Positions 52,415 through 60,973 of a DNA stretch of 64,000 nucleotides are shown here, piece by piece. The DNA comes from Bacteroidota bacterium (GTDB taxonomy: Bacteria > Bacteroidota > Bacteroidia > Bacteroidales > CAIXZF01): NCBI GenBank assembly GCA_022709385.1, contig JAKLIX010000004.1, forward strand, positions 124,001 to 188,000. Reading direction: 5' to 3'. How positions within the stretch are numbered: position 1 is the stretch's first letter; every line of letters starts with the position of its first letter. A program made the position numbers and the translations under genes. The notes beneath the pieces were generated by a model. That model searched no databases and was not told where the DNA came from. It was given only the letters and a program-made list of their open reading frames with translations.

Positions 52415-53562
52415 CGCATCCCGATGGCACGTTGGACGGCCTTACTGCCATATCGCCTGCGGATATGGTCCAGGGCCTGGTACAGGCGTATCAGTTCGGG
52501 GGAATCCTCAAAAAGTCCGATCTGTTGTACGCCATGTACCAGTCCGCTGAACTTTACCCCGATCAGCCGGATCAGCATCCTGCGCTGGTAAAGCCGCCGG
52601 AACAGGTCTTTGACGACTTCGAGCAGCAGGTGGTCGAAGGAGGTGTAAGGGATATGCTTCTGAACGGTATGGGTGTCGAAGTTGGAATAACGCAGCTTGA
52701 CCGTGACACAGGAGGTGAGCTTTTCATCCCTGCGCAGCTGGAAGGCCAGCTTCTCCACCATGCCGCTGAGTACCCGCCGCAGGTATTCCACATCGGTGGT
52801 GTCCTGCTCAAAGGTGCATTCTGTGCTGATCGACTGGCGTTCGGAATAGGGTATGACGGGCGTGGGATCAATGCCGTTGGCTTTGCGCCAGATTACCAGC
52901 CCGTTCCGGCCCAGCGCCCTTTCCATCAGCTCCGGAGGAACCTCACTCAGGGTGTGGATGGTGGCGATTCCCATCGAACGAAGGTTCTGGTAAGTCTTTT
53001 CCCCTATCATCGGGATCTTCCGGATCGACAAGGGGGCAAGAAAAGGCTTCACCCGATCGACCGGAATGTCTTTCTCCCCGTTCGGCTTGGCTTCTCCCGT
53101 GGCTATCTTCGATACTGTCTTGTTCGGAGAAAAACCCAGTGAAACGGGGAGCCCCGTGTTGCGAATGATGTTCTGCCGCAATTCCCTGGCCCATTTGAGA
53201 CTGCCGAAAAAACGGTCCATGCCGGTCATATCTACGTAATGCTCGTCGATCGAAGCCTTTTCATACAGGGGCGACTGCCCGGCTATAACCTCCGTCACCA
53301 TCTTCGAATACCGGCTGTACAGATCCATATCCCCCCGGATAATAACGGAATCCCCGCATAAAACCCGTGCAAGCTTCATCGGCATCCCCGAACTGACCCC
53401 GTATTTACGGGCCTCATAACTGCATGAAGCCACCACACCCCGGTCGGAACTGCCGCCAATGATCACCGGCCTGCCCTCCAGTTTGGAATTCATCAGACGC
53501 TCAACCGAAACAAAAAAGGTGTCTAAATCCAGATGAACAATCTGACGATCAATACTTTCCAT
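52411..53562 (-). CDS. dinB: Y-family DNA polymerase IV (DinB)
   Basis: This 383-residue translesion polymerase starts at 53562 (MESIDRQIVHLDLDTFFVSV); a GTG 12 bp upstream is also possible. The first Asp is in HLDLDTF and the SIDE motif (D106, E107) is in YEKASIDEHYVDMTG. The steric-gate and fingers region (GRPVIIGGSSDRGVVASCSY) and thumb (LAPLSIRKIPMIGEKTYQNL) follow, then the little-finger domain. No clear beta-clamp peptide was identified at the end. The stop overlaps the dnaE-like start, so the two polymerases are made from one message. Confidence 0.93.
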   Translation of the reverse strand: MESIDRQIVHLDLDTFFVSVERLMNSKLEGRPVIIGGSSDRGVVASCSYEARKYGVSSGMPMKLARVLCGDSVIIRGDMDLYSRYSKMVTEVIAGQSPLYEKASIDEHYVDMTGMDRFFGSLKWARELRQNIIRNTGLPVSLGFSPNKTVSKIATGEAKPNGEKDIPVDRVKPFLAPLSIRKIPMIGEKTYQNLRSMGIATIHTLSEVPPELMERALGRNGLVIWRKANGIDPTPVIPYSERQSISTECTFEQDTTDVEYLRRVLSGMVEKLAFQLRRDEKLTSCVTVKLRYSNFDTHTVQKHIPYTSFDHLLLEVVKDLFRRLYQRRMLIRLIGVKFSGLVHGVQQIGLFEDSPELIRLYQALDHIRRRYGSKAVQRAIGMR

Positions 53563-53590
53563 CTTACTGTACACTTTTTTCTCTTTTTTC

Positions 53591-53622
53591 TTGACTTCCG
53601 TATGAAAATGATATTACCTTTG
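53591..53622 (+). promoter_or_regulatory. Promoter of the LexA-like regulator gene
   Basis: TTG (53591-53593), 21 bases and TACCTTTG (53615-53622) fit the Bacteroidota promoter. The start codon is at 53686, so the leader is about 57 nt and contains the candidate operator. Confidence 0.6.
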
Positions 53623-53628
53623 ACGAAA

Positions 53629-53664
53629 ATATAATCAAAATTGTGATTACAATATAATCAAAAT
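53629..53664. promoter_or_regulatory. Candidate operator between dinB and the LexA-like gene
   Basis: Two exact copies of ATATAATCAAAAT (53629-53641 and 53652-53664) are set 23 bp apart, about two helical turns. Between them ATTGTGATTACAAT is a near-palindrome. The position just after the -7 box and between the divergent regulator and polymerase genes fits a repressor site for the XRE/S24 protein, which would control both directions (inference). Confidence 0.5.
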
Positions 53665-53685
53665 ATTCATCCAATACAAGAAAAA

Positions 53686-54483
53686 ATGTTTTTCGGATCA
53701 AATATTAAACTGCTTCGCAAAAGGAGGGGAAGGACCCAGGACGATACCGCCCTGGCCATGGATCTGAAACGGTCTACCCTCAGCGGATATGAAAATGGTG
53801 TCGCCCAGCCGGATATAACTACCCTGGTGGCGTTCTCACGCTATTTTAAAGTGTCGGTCGATACCCTCCTCAGCGTCGATCTGTCCGTGCTGCCCGAAAG
53901 CCAGTTGTCGCAGCTTGAGAAAGGATATGATGTTTATATTACCGGAGCCCAGCTCAGAGTCCTTGCAACCACCATCGACAGCCATAACAGGGAAAACATT
54001 GAACTGGTCGACGAAAAAGCCAAAGCCGGTTATGCCACGGGCTATGCCGATCCCGAATTCATCAGTGTACTCCCTGTATTTCAGTTGCCTTTTCTTCATA
54101 AGGAACGCAAATACCGTACATTCCAGATCAACGGAGATTCCATGCTGCCGATCCCCCACGGCTCCTGGGTTACCGGTGAGTATGTCCAGAACTGGAATCT
54201 GATCCGCGACCGTCATGCGTATCTTATTGTCACACGTCATGAGGGTGTGGTGTTTAAAGTGGTCGAAAGCCACCTCCCGAAAGAACCAAGGCTGATCCTT
54301 CATTCCCTGAATCCGGCCTATGAACCTTATGAAATCCATGTGAATGATATCAGGGAAGTATGGAAATTCATTAATTATATCAGTGCCGAACTTCCTGAAC
54401 CCAACCGTGAGATTGAAATGGCCAGGGCCATCCATGATCTGAAGACCCAGGTCAGGGCCATCCAGGTGAAGCTTGACCTGTAA
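53686..54483 (+). CDS. XRE/S24 LexA-like transcriptional regulator
   Basis: This 265-residue protein has an N-terminal XRE helix-turn-helix (KLLRKRRGRTQDDTALAMDL, residues 7-60), unlike the winged helix of LexA. Its C-terminal S24 peptidase domain has the catalytic Ser in NGDSML at residue 152 and the Lys in GVVFKVVE at residue 191. The spacing of 39 residues is close to LexA (37). An Ala-Gly pair at 114-115 (KAKAGYATGY) is a candidate self-cleavage site. It likely represses the divergent dinB-dnaE pair and itself until DNA damage triggers RecA-stimulated cleavage (inference). A short coiled-coil-like tail ends the protein. Confidence 0.85.
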   Translation: MFFGSNIKLLRKRRGRTQDDTALAMDLKRSTLSGYENGVAQPDITTLVAFSRYFKVSVDTLLSVDLSVLPESQLSQLEKGYDVYITGAQLRVLATTIDSHNRENIELVDEKAKAGYATGYADPEFISVLPVFQLPFLHKERKYRTFQINGDSMLPIPHGSWVTGEYVQNWNLIRDRHAYLIVTRHEGVVFKVVESHLPKEPRLILHSLNPAYEPYEIHVNDIREVWKFINYISAELPEPNREIEMARAIHDLKTQVRAIQVKLDL

Positions 54484-54612
54484 ACCGGACGTGACCGTCG
54501 TTCCCCTGATCCTGCCTACCAAATATCTGAAACATAAATTCGTGGCCGCTTGTTGAAAACTTAATTTGCCGGGTTCTGCCATCATCCTCTTTTTTTTACC
54601 TTTCTTTGAAGC

Positions 54613-56151
54613 ATGGATGAAGTACAGAATGAAAACCAACTGTTGCAGAAAAGACGCAGCCTTCGCTTTTCTGAAACAGGTCAGCAAGCGTTTCACGATC
54701 AAACACGGATACCTCCCCAGGCCCTTGATATTGAGGAGGCTGTCCTCGGTGCCCTGATGCTCGAACAAAATGCCCTGACCGCCGTTATCGATATTCTCAA
54801 ACCCGAGATCTTTTACAAGGATGCCCACCAGATCATCTTCTCTTCCATCCAGCGCTTGTTCGCAAGTCTTGAACCCGTTGATATTCTTACCGTAACCAAT
54901 GAGCTCAAAAAAAGTGGTAAACTGGAAATCGTCGGAGGACCCTATTATATCTCACAGCTTACCAGCCGGGTCGCCTCTGCGGCAAACATCGAATATCACA
55001 GCCGTATCCTCCATCAGAAGTATATCCAGAGGGAACTGATCCGCATCTCTTCGGAAATCAGCCGGGAAGCCTATGAGGATTCATCTGATGTGCTGGAACT
55101 GCTGGATAAAGCGGAAGGCAATCTCTTTACTCTGGGCGACAGGAACTTCAGACGGGATTACATGCGGATGGAAGACCTGGTGGGAGAAGCTATCAGGGAA
55201 ATCGAAAAAGCCAAGGATCATGAAAGCGGTATCCGGGGTGTCCCCTCTGGCTTCAGTAACCTGGATTATATCACTGCCGGATGGCAAAAATCCGATTTAG
55301 TTGTGATTGCCGCACGTCCGGGAATGGGGAAAACAGCTTTTGTGCTTTCAATGGCACGAAATATCGCTGTGGATTTTCATATCCCGGTAGCTGTCTTTTC
55401 CCTTGAAATGTCGGCACTTCAGTTGGTGACACGTCTGATCTCGAGTGAAACACTGCTGCCCGCAGAAAAACTAAAGAAAGGTACCCTCGAAAATCATGAA
55501 TGGGAACAGCTTAACACCAAAATTAAACACCTTGTGGAAGCTCCCATTTATATCGACGACAGTGCAGGCCTTACGCTTTTTGAACTCAGGGCAAAATGCC
55601 GCAGACTGAAAGCCCAGCATAAAATCCAGCTCGTAGTCATCGATTATATTCAGCTGATGAGCGCAGGAGATCCGAAAAGTAAGGGTAACAGGGAACAGGA
55701 AATCTCCACAATCTCCCGGTCACTGAAAAGCCTTGCCAAAGAACTTGATATCCCTGTGATTGCGCTCTCTCAGTTGAACCGCTCGGTTGAAACCAGGGCC
55801 GGAAGTAAACGGCCGATCCTTTCCGACCTCCGTGAATCTGGCGCCATCGAACAGGATGCTGACCTGGTGCTTTTTATATACAGGCCGGAGTATTATAAAC
55901 TCGATCAGTTCGAGAACGGCGATCCTACTGCCGGCATGGCCGACGTGATCATCGCCAAGCACAGAAACGGGGCACTCGACGATGTCCGCCTCAGGTTTAT
56001 CTCGCGTTATGCCAAATTTACCAACCTCGATACGGATTATGCAGATGAATTGATGCAACCCAATATCCATTTCGATAACGGAAACAAAATCAGAACCTTC
56101 CCCTCAAGAATGGACGATATGCCCGACAACCTGCAGGATCCCGGATTCTGA
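54613..56151 (+). CDS. dnaB: Replicative DNA helicase DnaB
   Basis: This 512-residue protein is the hexameric helicase of the replication fork. The N-terminal domain starts IPPQALDIEEAVLGALMLEQ near residue 35. The RecA-like motor has Walker A ARPGMGKTAFVLSMARN near 232 and LVVIDYIQLMSAG near 337. DLRESGAIEQDADLVLFIYR near 410 is the DnaB family motif 4. The length is a little over the usual 470, with a variable tail. It is 130 bp downstream of the LexA-like gene. Confidence 0.96.
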   Translation: MDEVQNENQLLQKRRSLRFSETGQQAFHDQTRIPPQALDIEEAVLGALMLEQNALTAVIDILKPEIFYKDAHQIIFSSIQRLFASLEPVDILTVTNELKKSGKLEIVGGPYYISQLTSRVASAANIEYHSRILHQKYIQRELIRISSEISREAYEDSSDVLELLDKAEGNLFTLGDRNFRRDYMRMEDLVGEAIREIEKAKDHESGIRGVPSGFSNLDYITAGWQKSDLVVIAARPGMGKTAFVLSMARNIAVDFHIPVAVFSLEMSALQLVTRLISSETLLPAEKLKKGTLENHEWEQLNTKIKHLVEAPIYIDDSAGLTLFELRAKCRRLKAQHKIQLVVIDYIQLMSAGDPKSKGNREQEISTISRSLKSLAKELDIPVIALSQLNRSVETRAGSKRPILSDLRESGAIEQDADLVLFIYRPEYYKLDQFENGDPTAGMADVIIAKHRNGALDDVRLRFISRYAKFTNLDTDYADELMQPNIHFDNGNKIRTFPSRMDDMPDNLQDPGF

Positions 56152-56220
56152 CATCCTTTCAAGCTGCACAATATCTGATGTTTAATGATGTTATTGCTGC
56201 AGGACTAAACTTTTTAGCCC

Positions 56221-56228
56221 TACCTTTG
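56221..56228 (+). promoter_or_regulatory. -7 box for the secreted amidotransferase-like gene
   Basis: TACCTTTG lies 29 bp before the ATG at 56258 and matches TAnnTTTG. A TTG at 56194-56196 is 24 bp away, somewhat too far. Confidence 0.5.
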
Positions 56229-56257
56229 TTCACCCTTATTATACAGAGTCCCTTACA

Positions 56258-57517
56258 ATGAAACGAACAGCTTTATTGCTTGTGCTTTTTCTGCTGACAC
56301 TGAGTATCCATGCCGCATACCTCCTCATCCCTATGGACCAGGCCCAGAAAAACCACCTGAAAGCATATGGTGTCGCATACTGGATACTGACTAATAATGT
56401 AGAAGTCAATTGGTTGCTGAACTATAGGGGAGGAAGTTTCATGTGCAAGTATGCAAAGGAAATTGAGAACGAGTGTGTCATCAGGGGAGTCAGTTACCAG
56501 GTTATTGCGGATGTCCAGTCTACTGCTATCCTGCAGGAGATATCTGAACCTTCTGCCAATATGGATATTATGGAGCTGACCAAAGCTCCCAAAATTGCTG
56601 TGTATACCCCGCCAAGCCGTCTTCCATGGGATGATGCCGTCACGCTGGTGCTCACTTATGCCGAGATCCCCTTCGATAAGGTGTATGATGAAGAAGTGCT
56701 CACCGGGGCGCTTCCCCTTTACGACTGGCTTCACCTGCATCATGAAGATTTCACCGGACAGTACGGGAAATTCTGGGCATCATACAGAAACGCCAGCTGG
56801 TATCAGGAGGATGTAAAGTTTTCAGAGGATATCGCTGCCCGCACCGGCTTTCTGAAAGTGTCGCAGCTAAAACTCGCCGTGGCAAAAAAAATCAGGGATT
56901 TCGTCGCAGGAGGCGGATATATGTTCGCCATGTGTTCTGCTCCCGATAGTTATGACGTGGCCCTGGCTGCCGAAGGTGTCGATATCTGTGATGTGATGTT
57001 CGACGGCGATCCGATGGATCCCGCTGCCCAGTCGAAACTGGATTTCTCGAAATGTTTCGCATTTCAAAATTTTAAGATCTCCACAAATCCGTATGAGTAT
57101 GAGATCTCAACCATTGATGTAAACCCTGCCGCACGTAAGGTTAATAAAACAAACGACTTTTTCGGCCTCTTCGATTTCTCTGCAAAATGGGATCCGGTTC
57201 CAACCATGCTCACCCAGGATCATGACCGCATCATTAAAGGGTTTATGGGGCAAACCACCGCATTTAACAAACTGGTTGTTAAACCCAATATTCTGGTAAT
57301 GGCTGAAAATAAAGCCCTTGGCGAGGTTCGCTACCTCCATGGCGAATATGGGAAAGGCACCTTCACTTTTCTCGGCGGGCACGATCCGGAAGATTACAAC
57401 CATTTCGTCGGTGATCCTCCGACCGACCTCAGCCTTCACCCTAACTCACCAGGCTATCGTTTGATTCTGAATAATGTATTGTTCCCCGCAGCCAAAAAGA
57501 AGAAACAAAAAACCTGA
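56258..57517 (+). CDS. Exported protein with amidotransferase-like core
   Basis: This 419-residue protein has a signal peptide (MKRTALLLVLFLLTLSIHA). Homologues in Bacteroidota are often labelled asparagine synthetase B, but none of the AsnB motifs (N-terminal Cys2, PP-loop SGGxDS) is present. Residues 107-240 suggest a class I glutamine-amidotransferase-like fold: IAVYTPPSRLPWDDAVTLVL, then the FVAGGGYMFAMCSAPDSYD elbow with a Cys near residue 226, and a late GEYGKGTFTFLGGHDPEDYN. A His/Asp follows in GGHDPED. It is probably a periplasmic hydrolase-like protein of unknown substrate. The AsnB label appears to be a misannotation. Confidence 0.75.
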   Translation: MKRTALLLVLFLLTLSIHAAYLLIPMDQAQKNHLKAYGVAYWILTNNVEVNWLLNYRGGSFMCKYAKEIENECVIRGVSYQVIADVQSTAILQEISEPSANMDIMELTKAPKIAVYTPPSRLPWDDAVTLVLTYAEIPFDKVYDEEVLTGALPLYDWLHLHHEDFTGQYGKFWASYRNASWYQEDVKFSEDIAARTGFLKVSQLKLAVAKKIRDFVAGGGYMFAMCSAPDSYDVALAAEGVDICDVMFDGDPMDPAAQSKLDFSKCFAFQNFKISTNPYEYEISTIDVNPAARKVNKTNDFFGLFDFSAKWDPVPTMLTQDHDRIIKGFMGQTTAFNKLVVKPNILVMAENKALGEVRYLHGEYGKGTFTFLGGHDPEDYNHFVGDPPTDLSLHPNSPGYRLILNNVLFPAAKKKKQKT

Positions 57518-57536
57518 TGAGGCCACAATCCGTTGA

Positions 57537-58040
57537 TCAGTCCCTCTTTTTCCGATTGTAAATTTCATAGGTGAATTCAAATCCCGTTTCGGCAGCATTT
57601 TCCGCATGATGCTCCTTTGATTCCGCTTCCCATTCATTAAACTGGATTTCAGGGAAATATGCATCTGCCTCAAACACCTTATGAACCCGGGTCAGGTATA
57701 ATCTGTCTGCCAAAGGCATAAACTGCCGGTAGATGGATGCACCGCCGATAATGAAGTTCTCTTTTGTCTGATCGGCCATTCTGCATGCGTCCTCAATAGA
57801 ATAGGCCATTTCAGCTCCCTCCAGCAACTCTCCTGCAATATCCGTGATCACAATATTCCGCCTGTTTGGCAGAGGCTTGTTCGGAAGTGAGTCCCATGTT
57901 CTTTTGCCCATGATGACTGTATGACCGGTCGTCAGTTCCTTGAATCGCTTCAGATCACCCGGAATATGGCATAACAAGCTGTTATCCTTACCAATTCCGA
58001 GATCGGCGCTGACGGCCACAATGATGCTGAATGTCGGCAT
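57537..58040 (-). CDS. folA: Dihydrofolate reductase
   Basis: This 167-residue enzyme reduces dihydrofolate with NADPH. The start at 58040 gives MPTFSIIVAVSADLGIGKDN. The sequence HIPGDLKRFKELTTGHTVIM near residue 28 has the catalytic Asp in the PGDLKRF loop. MGKRTWDSLPNKPLPNRRNI and FIIGGASIYRQFMPLADRLY complete the cofactor site. It follows thyA on the same strand, a usual pairing because thymidylate synthesis oxidises the folate. A longer start would run into a repeat copy at 58081-58114. Confidence 0.94.
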   Translation of the reverse strand: MPTFSIIVAVSADLGIGKDNSLLCHIPGDLKRFKELTTGHTVIMGKRTWDSLPNKPLPNRRNIVITDIAGELLEGAEMAYSIEDACRMADQTKENFIIGGASIYRQFMPLADRLYLTRVHKVFEADAYFPEIQFNEWEAESKEHHAENAAETGFEFTYEIYNRKKRD

Positions 58041-58080
58041 GCGCTTGTAATTAATTGTTTTATAGGCGATTAAAAATTTT

Positions 58081-58114
58081 CGTTGATTTATATCAATGCC
58101 AGGATGACATCCCA
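58081..58114. repeat. Partial second copy of the 50-bp palindrome
   Basis: These 34 bases match 23637-23670 with two differences (T for A at 58091, T for C at 58097). The left arm of the palindrome (starting TGGGATGTCATCCTGG) is absent here. It lies in the 83-bp gap between folA and thyA. Confidence 0.8.
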
Positions 58115-58123
58115 ATTCAGGGT

Positions 58124-58918
58124 TCATACTGATATTTCTCCTTTAATATGCGGATGGCATTGATAATTAATCAGTTCAAAGTCTTCGTAAATAAAATCAT
58201 TGATATGTTTGCGCTCGTTATTTATTTTCATGGCCGGAAGCGGATAGGGTGTCCTGCTCAATTGAAGGTTCACCTGTTCCATGTGATTCAGATAAATGTG
58301 TGCATCACCGAAGGAATGGATGAAATCACCCGGCTTCAGTCCGCATACCTGGGCTACCATCATTAACAAAAGGGAATAGGATGCGATGTTAAATGGCACC
58401 CCCAGAAAAATGTCTGCACTACGCTGGTACATGTGACAGGAGAGCCGCCCTTCCGCTACGTAAAACTGGTAAAACATATGGCAGGGTGGCAGGGCCATTT
58501 CCTTCAGTTGGCCCACATTCCAGGCATTGACGATATGTCTTCTCGAATCGGGATTGGATTTGATGGCATGGATCACGTCTGCCAGCTGGTCGATGTGACC
58601 TCCCCCGTAATCCGGCCATGACCGCCACTGATAACCATATACCGGTCCGAGTTCGCCCCTTTCGTCTGCCCATTCATCCCAGATGGTGACCTTATTATCA
58701 TGAAGGTACCGGATGTTGGTGGAACCTTTGATGAACCACAGCAGCTCATGAATGATCGATCGCAGGTGCAGTTTCTTGGTGGTCATCACCGGAAAACCGT
58801 CGTCAAGGTTGAAACGCATCTGGTAACCAAACACACTGATGGTCCCTGTGCCCGTCCGGTCTTTCTTTTCTGTCCCATGGGCTATTACATGCCTGAGTAG
58901 TTGGTGATATTGTTGCAT
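58124..58918 (-). CDS. thyA: Thymidylate synthase
   Basis: This 264-residue enzyme methylates dUMP to dTMP using methylene-tetrahydrofolate. [20 protein letters not shown] near residue 18 has the phosphate-binding Arg. The nucleophilic Cys is in [13 protein letters not shown] near 146, with [20 protein letters not shown] near 166 and [12 protein letters not shown] near 205. Length and motifs match E. coli ThyA (264). It heads a thyA-folA pair. Confidence 0.97.
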   Translation of the reverse strand: MQQYHQLLRHVIAHGTEKKDRTGTGTISVFGYQMRFNLDDGFPVMTTKKLHLRSIIHELLWFIKGSTNIRYLHDNKVTIWDEWADERGELGPVYGYQWRSWPDYGGGHIDQLADVIHAIKSNPDSRRHIVNAWNVGQLKEMALPPCHMFYQFYVAEGRLSCHMYQRSADIFLGVPFNIASYSLLLMMVAQVCGLKPGDFIHSFGDAHIYLNHMEQVNLQLSRTPYPLPAMKINNERKHINDFIYEDFELINYQCHPHIKGEISV

Positions 58919-58937
58919 ATTACTTGCCTGGGTTTGT

Positions 58938-60191
58938 TTATTCAGTGGCTTTGGTCATCTCCCCTGGATGGTGTTTATGCCTGAAAAACAGGGCAAAAAG
59001 TATTGCAACCACCACGGAATACGCTGCAAAACTGAGCCATATGCCTTGCCAGTCGAACTGGTCAGCTTTCCTGAAATAACGATCAATAAGCAATCCGCTG
59101 AAATAACTGCCAAGAAAGGCGCCGAATCCGTTGGTCATCATCATGAACAAGCCCTGGGCACTGGCTCTGATTCCGGGATGGCTCTGTGTTTCGACAAAAA
59201 GGGAACCAGAGATGTTGAAAAAGTCGAAGGCCATACCATATATAATGCACGACAGGATAATCATCCATAAGCCTCCGGCCGGATCGCCGTATGCAAACAA
59301 TCCGAAACGGAGCACCCAGGCGATCATGCTGAAAAGCATGACTTTTTTAATTCCGAAGTGTTTGAGAAAGAATGGAATTGTAAGAATAAAAAGGGTTTCG
59401 GATATCTGGGAGATAGACATGATGATGGCAGGGTATTTCACTGCAATCAGATCTTTAAATTCAGGAATTTTCGCAAAATCGTGAAGGAAAGTGTCGCCGT
59501 AAGCATTGGTAAGTTGCAGCGAGGCTCCCAGCAGCATGGCGAAAATAAAGAACATGGCCATTTTTGTTTGCCTGAAAAGCGCAAAGGCATTCAGTCCGAG
59601 TGATTCAACCAGTGATTTCCGATGCCCCCCGGCCTGTGGCTTGCAAGCGGGTAAGCTGAAGGCATATAAGCCAAGGACAATTGATGACGCAGAGGCAATG
59701 TAAAACTGTGCTGCGGATTTTTCCAGCCCTGATAGGCTTACTACCCATAATGCCGCGATGAATCCAATGGTACCCCATACCCTGATGGGTGGATAGTCTT
59801 TGATGATATCCATTCCCTTTCCTTTAAGGGCCGAATATGCGACAGTGATGGCCAGTGCGATCGTTGGCATGTAAAATACCATGTTGAGCAGCATGATCCA
59901 GAAGAAGGCCGTGGGATTGTTCACCTTGGGCAGGGTGAATAAAATGATGCCGCCTGCAAGGTGAAACAGCCCGTAAAGTCGCTCTGCATTCACCCAGCGG
60001 TCTGCAATAATGCCTGCAATAGCCGGCATGAACAGGGAAGCGATCCCCATGGTGGAAAAAATGGCGCCAAATTCAGCCCCCGACCACTGCCTGGTCTGAA
60101 ACCAGTATGCACCTACTGTCAGCAACCATGAACCCCAGATAAAAAACTGCAGAAAGTTCATGAAAATTAATCGCAGCCTGATGTTGACCAT
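58938..60191 (-). CDS. MFS transporter of the nucleoside:proton symporter type
   Basis: This 417-residue protein has about 12 hydrophobic segments and begins [20 protein letters not shown], the pattern of NupG/XapB-type nucleoside symporters. [20 protein letters not shown] near residue 45 and [20 protein letters not shown] near 132 fit the family. It would import nucleosides with protons. It lies 19 bp upstream of thyA, a possible operon link to pyrimidine salvage. Confidence 0.88.
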   Translation of the reverse strand: MVNIRLRLIFMNFLQFFIWGSWLLTVGAYWFQTRQWSGAEFGAIFSTMGIASLFMPAIAGIIADRWVNAERLYGLFHLAGGIILFTLPKVNNPTAFFWIMLLNMVFYMPTIALAITVAYSALKGKGMDIIKDYPPIRVWGTIGFIAALWVVSLSGLEKSAAQFYIASASSIVLGLYAFSLPACKPQAGGHRKSLVESLGLNAFALFRQTKMAMFFIFAMLLGASLQLTNAYGDTFLHDFAKIPEFKDLIAVKYPAIIMSISQISETLFILTIPFFLKHFGIKKVMLFSMIAWVLRFGLFAYGDPAGGLWMIILSCIIYGMAFDFFNISGSLFVETQSHPGIRASAQGLFMMMTNGFGAFLGSYFSGLLIDRYFRKADQFDWQGIWLSFAAYSVVVAILFALFFRHKHHPGEMTKATE

Positions 60192-60224
60192 ACAATAATT
60201 AAATTGGGAAAAGTTGGGTAATGA

Positions 60225-60809
60225 TCACTTTCTTCTCTTCAGTTCGTCCCTGATCAGCGATGCTTTCTCATAGTCTTCGCTCTCTACGGCACGTGCCAGC
60301 ATCTCCTTCAACTCTGCAAGCGTAAATTCTTCCAGTGATTCGTCTTTACCTGGAAAAGCTTCTTCCTCCATCGCTTCCGGCGATGTTTCCTGTCCTTCTT
60401 CTTTCATGATGATGCCGGCTGCAGACATAATGGATTCATAGGTATAAATCGGACAGCGGAAACGCAATGCCAGGGCAACGGCATCTGAGGTGCGTGAATC
60501 TATCTCCAGGTTTTTCTCACCGTCGAAGCAGTGCAGGATGCTGTAAAATACACCCTCATGGAATTTGTTGATAATGACCTCGGTGATAATGATCCCAAAA
60601 TGATCGGCAAAGTTTTTGAAAAGATCATGGGTGAGTGGCCGGGTCGGTTTAATCTTCTCAATTTCAATCGCAATGGCCTGTGCTTCGAAACCGCCGATGA
60701 TGATCGGTAACCTCCTGTTCCCCTCTGTTTCGCCCAGGATCAGTGCATAGGCCCCGCTTTGCGACTGACTGTACGATAACCCGACAATCTCTAATCTGAT
60801 TTTCTCCAT
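60225..60809 (-). CDS. Bifunctional nuclease family protein (DUF151) with UVR tail
   Basis: This 194-residue protein starts at 60809 (MEKIRLEIVGLSYSQSQSGA). Residues 8-130 are the DUF151/BFN domain, with RLPIIIGGFEAQAIAIEIEK and EIDSRTSDAVALALRFRCPI. The tail has an acidic linker (PEAMEEEAFPGKDESLEEFT) and then LKEMLARAVESEDYEKASLI, which is the UVR/UvrB-C type helical motif. DUF151 proteins have reported DNase/RNase activity in some bacteria; the role in Bacteroidota is unknown. A start 15 bp upstream is also possible. Confidence 0.85.
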   Translation of the reverse strand: MEKIRLEIVGLSYSQSQSGAYALILGETEGNRRLPIIIGGFEAQAIAIEIEKIKPTRPLTHDLFKNFADHFGIIITEVIINKFHEGVFYSILHCFDGEKNLEIDSRTSDAVALALRFRCPIYTYESIMSAAGIIMKEEGQETSPEAMEEEAFPGKDESLEEFTLAELKEMLARAVESEDYEKASLIRDELKRRK

Positions 60810-60910
60810 GCGTTCAGAAAGCAATAATACAGAAGCCCGCCTCCTTGCCGGATTTGGGTATGTAAAAGTAACAAAAAACCAAATTGGCAGCCAAACCTTG
60901 TGTGTTTTAA

Positions 60911-60941
60911 TTTGTTAAATCGGGTTATAAAGCTAATTTTG
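60911..60941 (+). promoter_or_regulatory. Promoter of the membrane pyrophosphatase gene
   Basis: TTTG (60911-60914), 19 bases and TAATTTTG (60934-60941) closely match the Bacteroidota consensus and give a leader of about 25 nt. Confidence 0.7.
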
Positions 60942-60973
60942 TGCTTTGTTAATCATTCAATTTATTGATGCTT

